The notes under the pieces were generated by a model, which saw nothing but the letters and a program-made list of their open reading frames with translations, was not told the DNA's origin and did no database searches. Positions 12,137 to 12,668 of a stretch of DNA of 12,668 nucleotides are shown one piece after another (the stretch's first letter is position 1; every line of letters starts with the position of its first letter). This DNA comes from an uncultured Eubacteriales bacterium (GTDB lineage Bacteria > Bacillota > Clostridia > Monoglobales > Firm-18), in assembly GCA_905210885.1 (NCBI GenBank), contig CAJLYO010000027.1:1-12668 (forward strand), in the 5' to 3' direction. The position numbers were made by a program, and so were the translations under genes.

Positions 12137-12668
12137 ATGAAAATAGATGTAAAAGAGGCACTGCGATACCTTGGCTGTCCGCCCGATGATAAAGTAACGG
12201 CGGCAGCTGCTCAAAAATGTGCCGAAATAATTGAAAAAGAAATAACTCCGTATAAGACGTACAGGCTTTTTGACATAAAGCCGGACGCCGGCGGAGTTAA
12301 ATTTTTAAACAGCGATATTTATTTTAAAAGCACGGAACTTGCGCGCCTTATGAAAAATTCGTCACAATGTGTCGCTATGGCGGTAACTTTGGGAAATAAG
12401 GCGGATAAAATGATTTCTCTTTATCAGAGAACAAATCTTGAAACCGCCGTAACTTTCGATGCCTGCTGTTCCGCCGCGATTGAAAGCGTGTGCGATGAAT
12501 TTTCCGAATATATTAAAACCAAAGAAAATTTAAAATTTCTTACCGCGCGCTACAGTCCCGGTTACGGCGACCTGGACATAAGCTGTCAGAAAACTGTGAT
12601 AAGCCTGCTTGATACCCAAAGAAAAATCGGACTTTCCGTAAATCCGTCAATGCTTTTGACCCCGGTTA
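12137..12668 (+). CDS. Methionine synthase activation-domain protein (partial)
   Basis: An open frame starts at ATG 12137, one base after the metF stop, and runs past the window end with 177 codons visible. It contains RYSPGYGDLDISCQ (138-151), the counterpart of the RxSPGY motif in the AdoMet-binding reactivation domain of cobalamin-dependent methionine synthase, followed by IGLSVNPSMLLTP, also typical of that domain. In E. coli this domain is the C-terminal part of MetH; in many clostridia it is a separate protein. It would use S-adenosylmethionine to re-methylate the oxidised cobalamin of MetH. Only the C-terminal end is missing. No clear ribosome binding site separates it from metF, so translation is probably coupled. 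A metH gene without this domain is expected nearby but is not in the window. Confidence 0.85.
   Translation, partial: MKIDVKEALRYLGCPPDDKVTAAAAQKCAEIIEKEITPYKTYRLFDIKPDAGGVKFLNSDIYFKSTELARLMKNSSQCVAMAVTLGNKADKMISLYQRTNLETAVTFDACCSAAIESVCDEFSEYIKTKENLKFLTARYSPGYGDLDISCQKTVISLLDTQRKIGLSVNPSMLLTPV

Overview
This window is the chromosomal replication-origin locus of a low-to-mid-GC Gram-positive bacterium, most likely a member of class Clostridia (Bacillota). The order dnaA - oriC - dnaN - rlbA (S4 protein) - recF - remB (DUF370) - gyrB - gyrA is the classic Bacillota arrangement. Strong AGGAGG-type ribosome binding sites, the GyrA/GyrB sequence types, and the stand-alone methionine-synthase activation protein downstream fit an anaerobic gut-type clostridium. 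Family or genus cannot be fixed from the sequence alone.

Layout. Positions 1-234 hold a truncated copy of a palindromic repeat (1-22), tandem overlapping candidate sigma-A promoters (105-153), a leader hairpin (196-213) and the dnaA ribosome binding site. dnaA occupies 244-1587. The 372-nt gap 1588-1959 is the origin: about ten DnaA-box-like 9-mers, a short GC-richer patch, a DnaA-trio-like CTA/CTG run (1900-1917) and an AT-rich stretch that runs directly into the dnaN ribosome binding site. dnaN, rlbA and recF overlap end to end (ATGA, then 11 nt) and are probably translationally coupled. remB follows after 36 nt, gyrB after 72 nt and gyrA after 25 nt. Downstream come two unrecognised membrane-protein genes (9282-9965 and 10081-11253) separated by a 115-nt gap that carries a second, oppositely oriented copy of the palindromic repeat plus another hairpin. 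metF (methylenetetrahydrofolate reductase) and a partial gene for a MetH-activation-domain protein end the window. Every gene is on the + strand, pointing away from oriC.

How the genes work together. DnaA binds the origin and opens it, and the beta clamp (DnaN) tethers the replicative polymerase. RecF handles gaps and stalled forks. Gyrase (GyrB2A2) removes the positive supercoils ahead of forks. RlbA and RemB are the usual small passengers of this cluster. The last two genes belong to the one-carbon/methionine pathway: MetF makes 5-methyl-THF and the partial protein should reactivate cobalamin-dependent methionine synthase.

Novelty. I see no wholly new multi-gene system. The most interesting points are: (i) the origin's DnaA boxes are mostly TTATCAACA/TTTTCAACA (A instead of C at position 6), and DnaA's recognition-helix signature is GGRNHATV instead of the usual GGRDHTTV, which suggests co-evolved DNA specificity; (ii) a recognisable DnaA-trio-like unwinding element; (iii) a dispersed palindromic repeat found in opposite orientation on both sides of the replication gene block; (iv) a two-TM protein with a Lys/Glu-rich linker placed directly behind gyrA.
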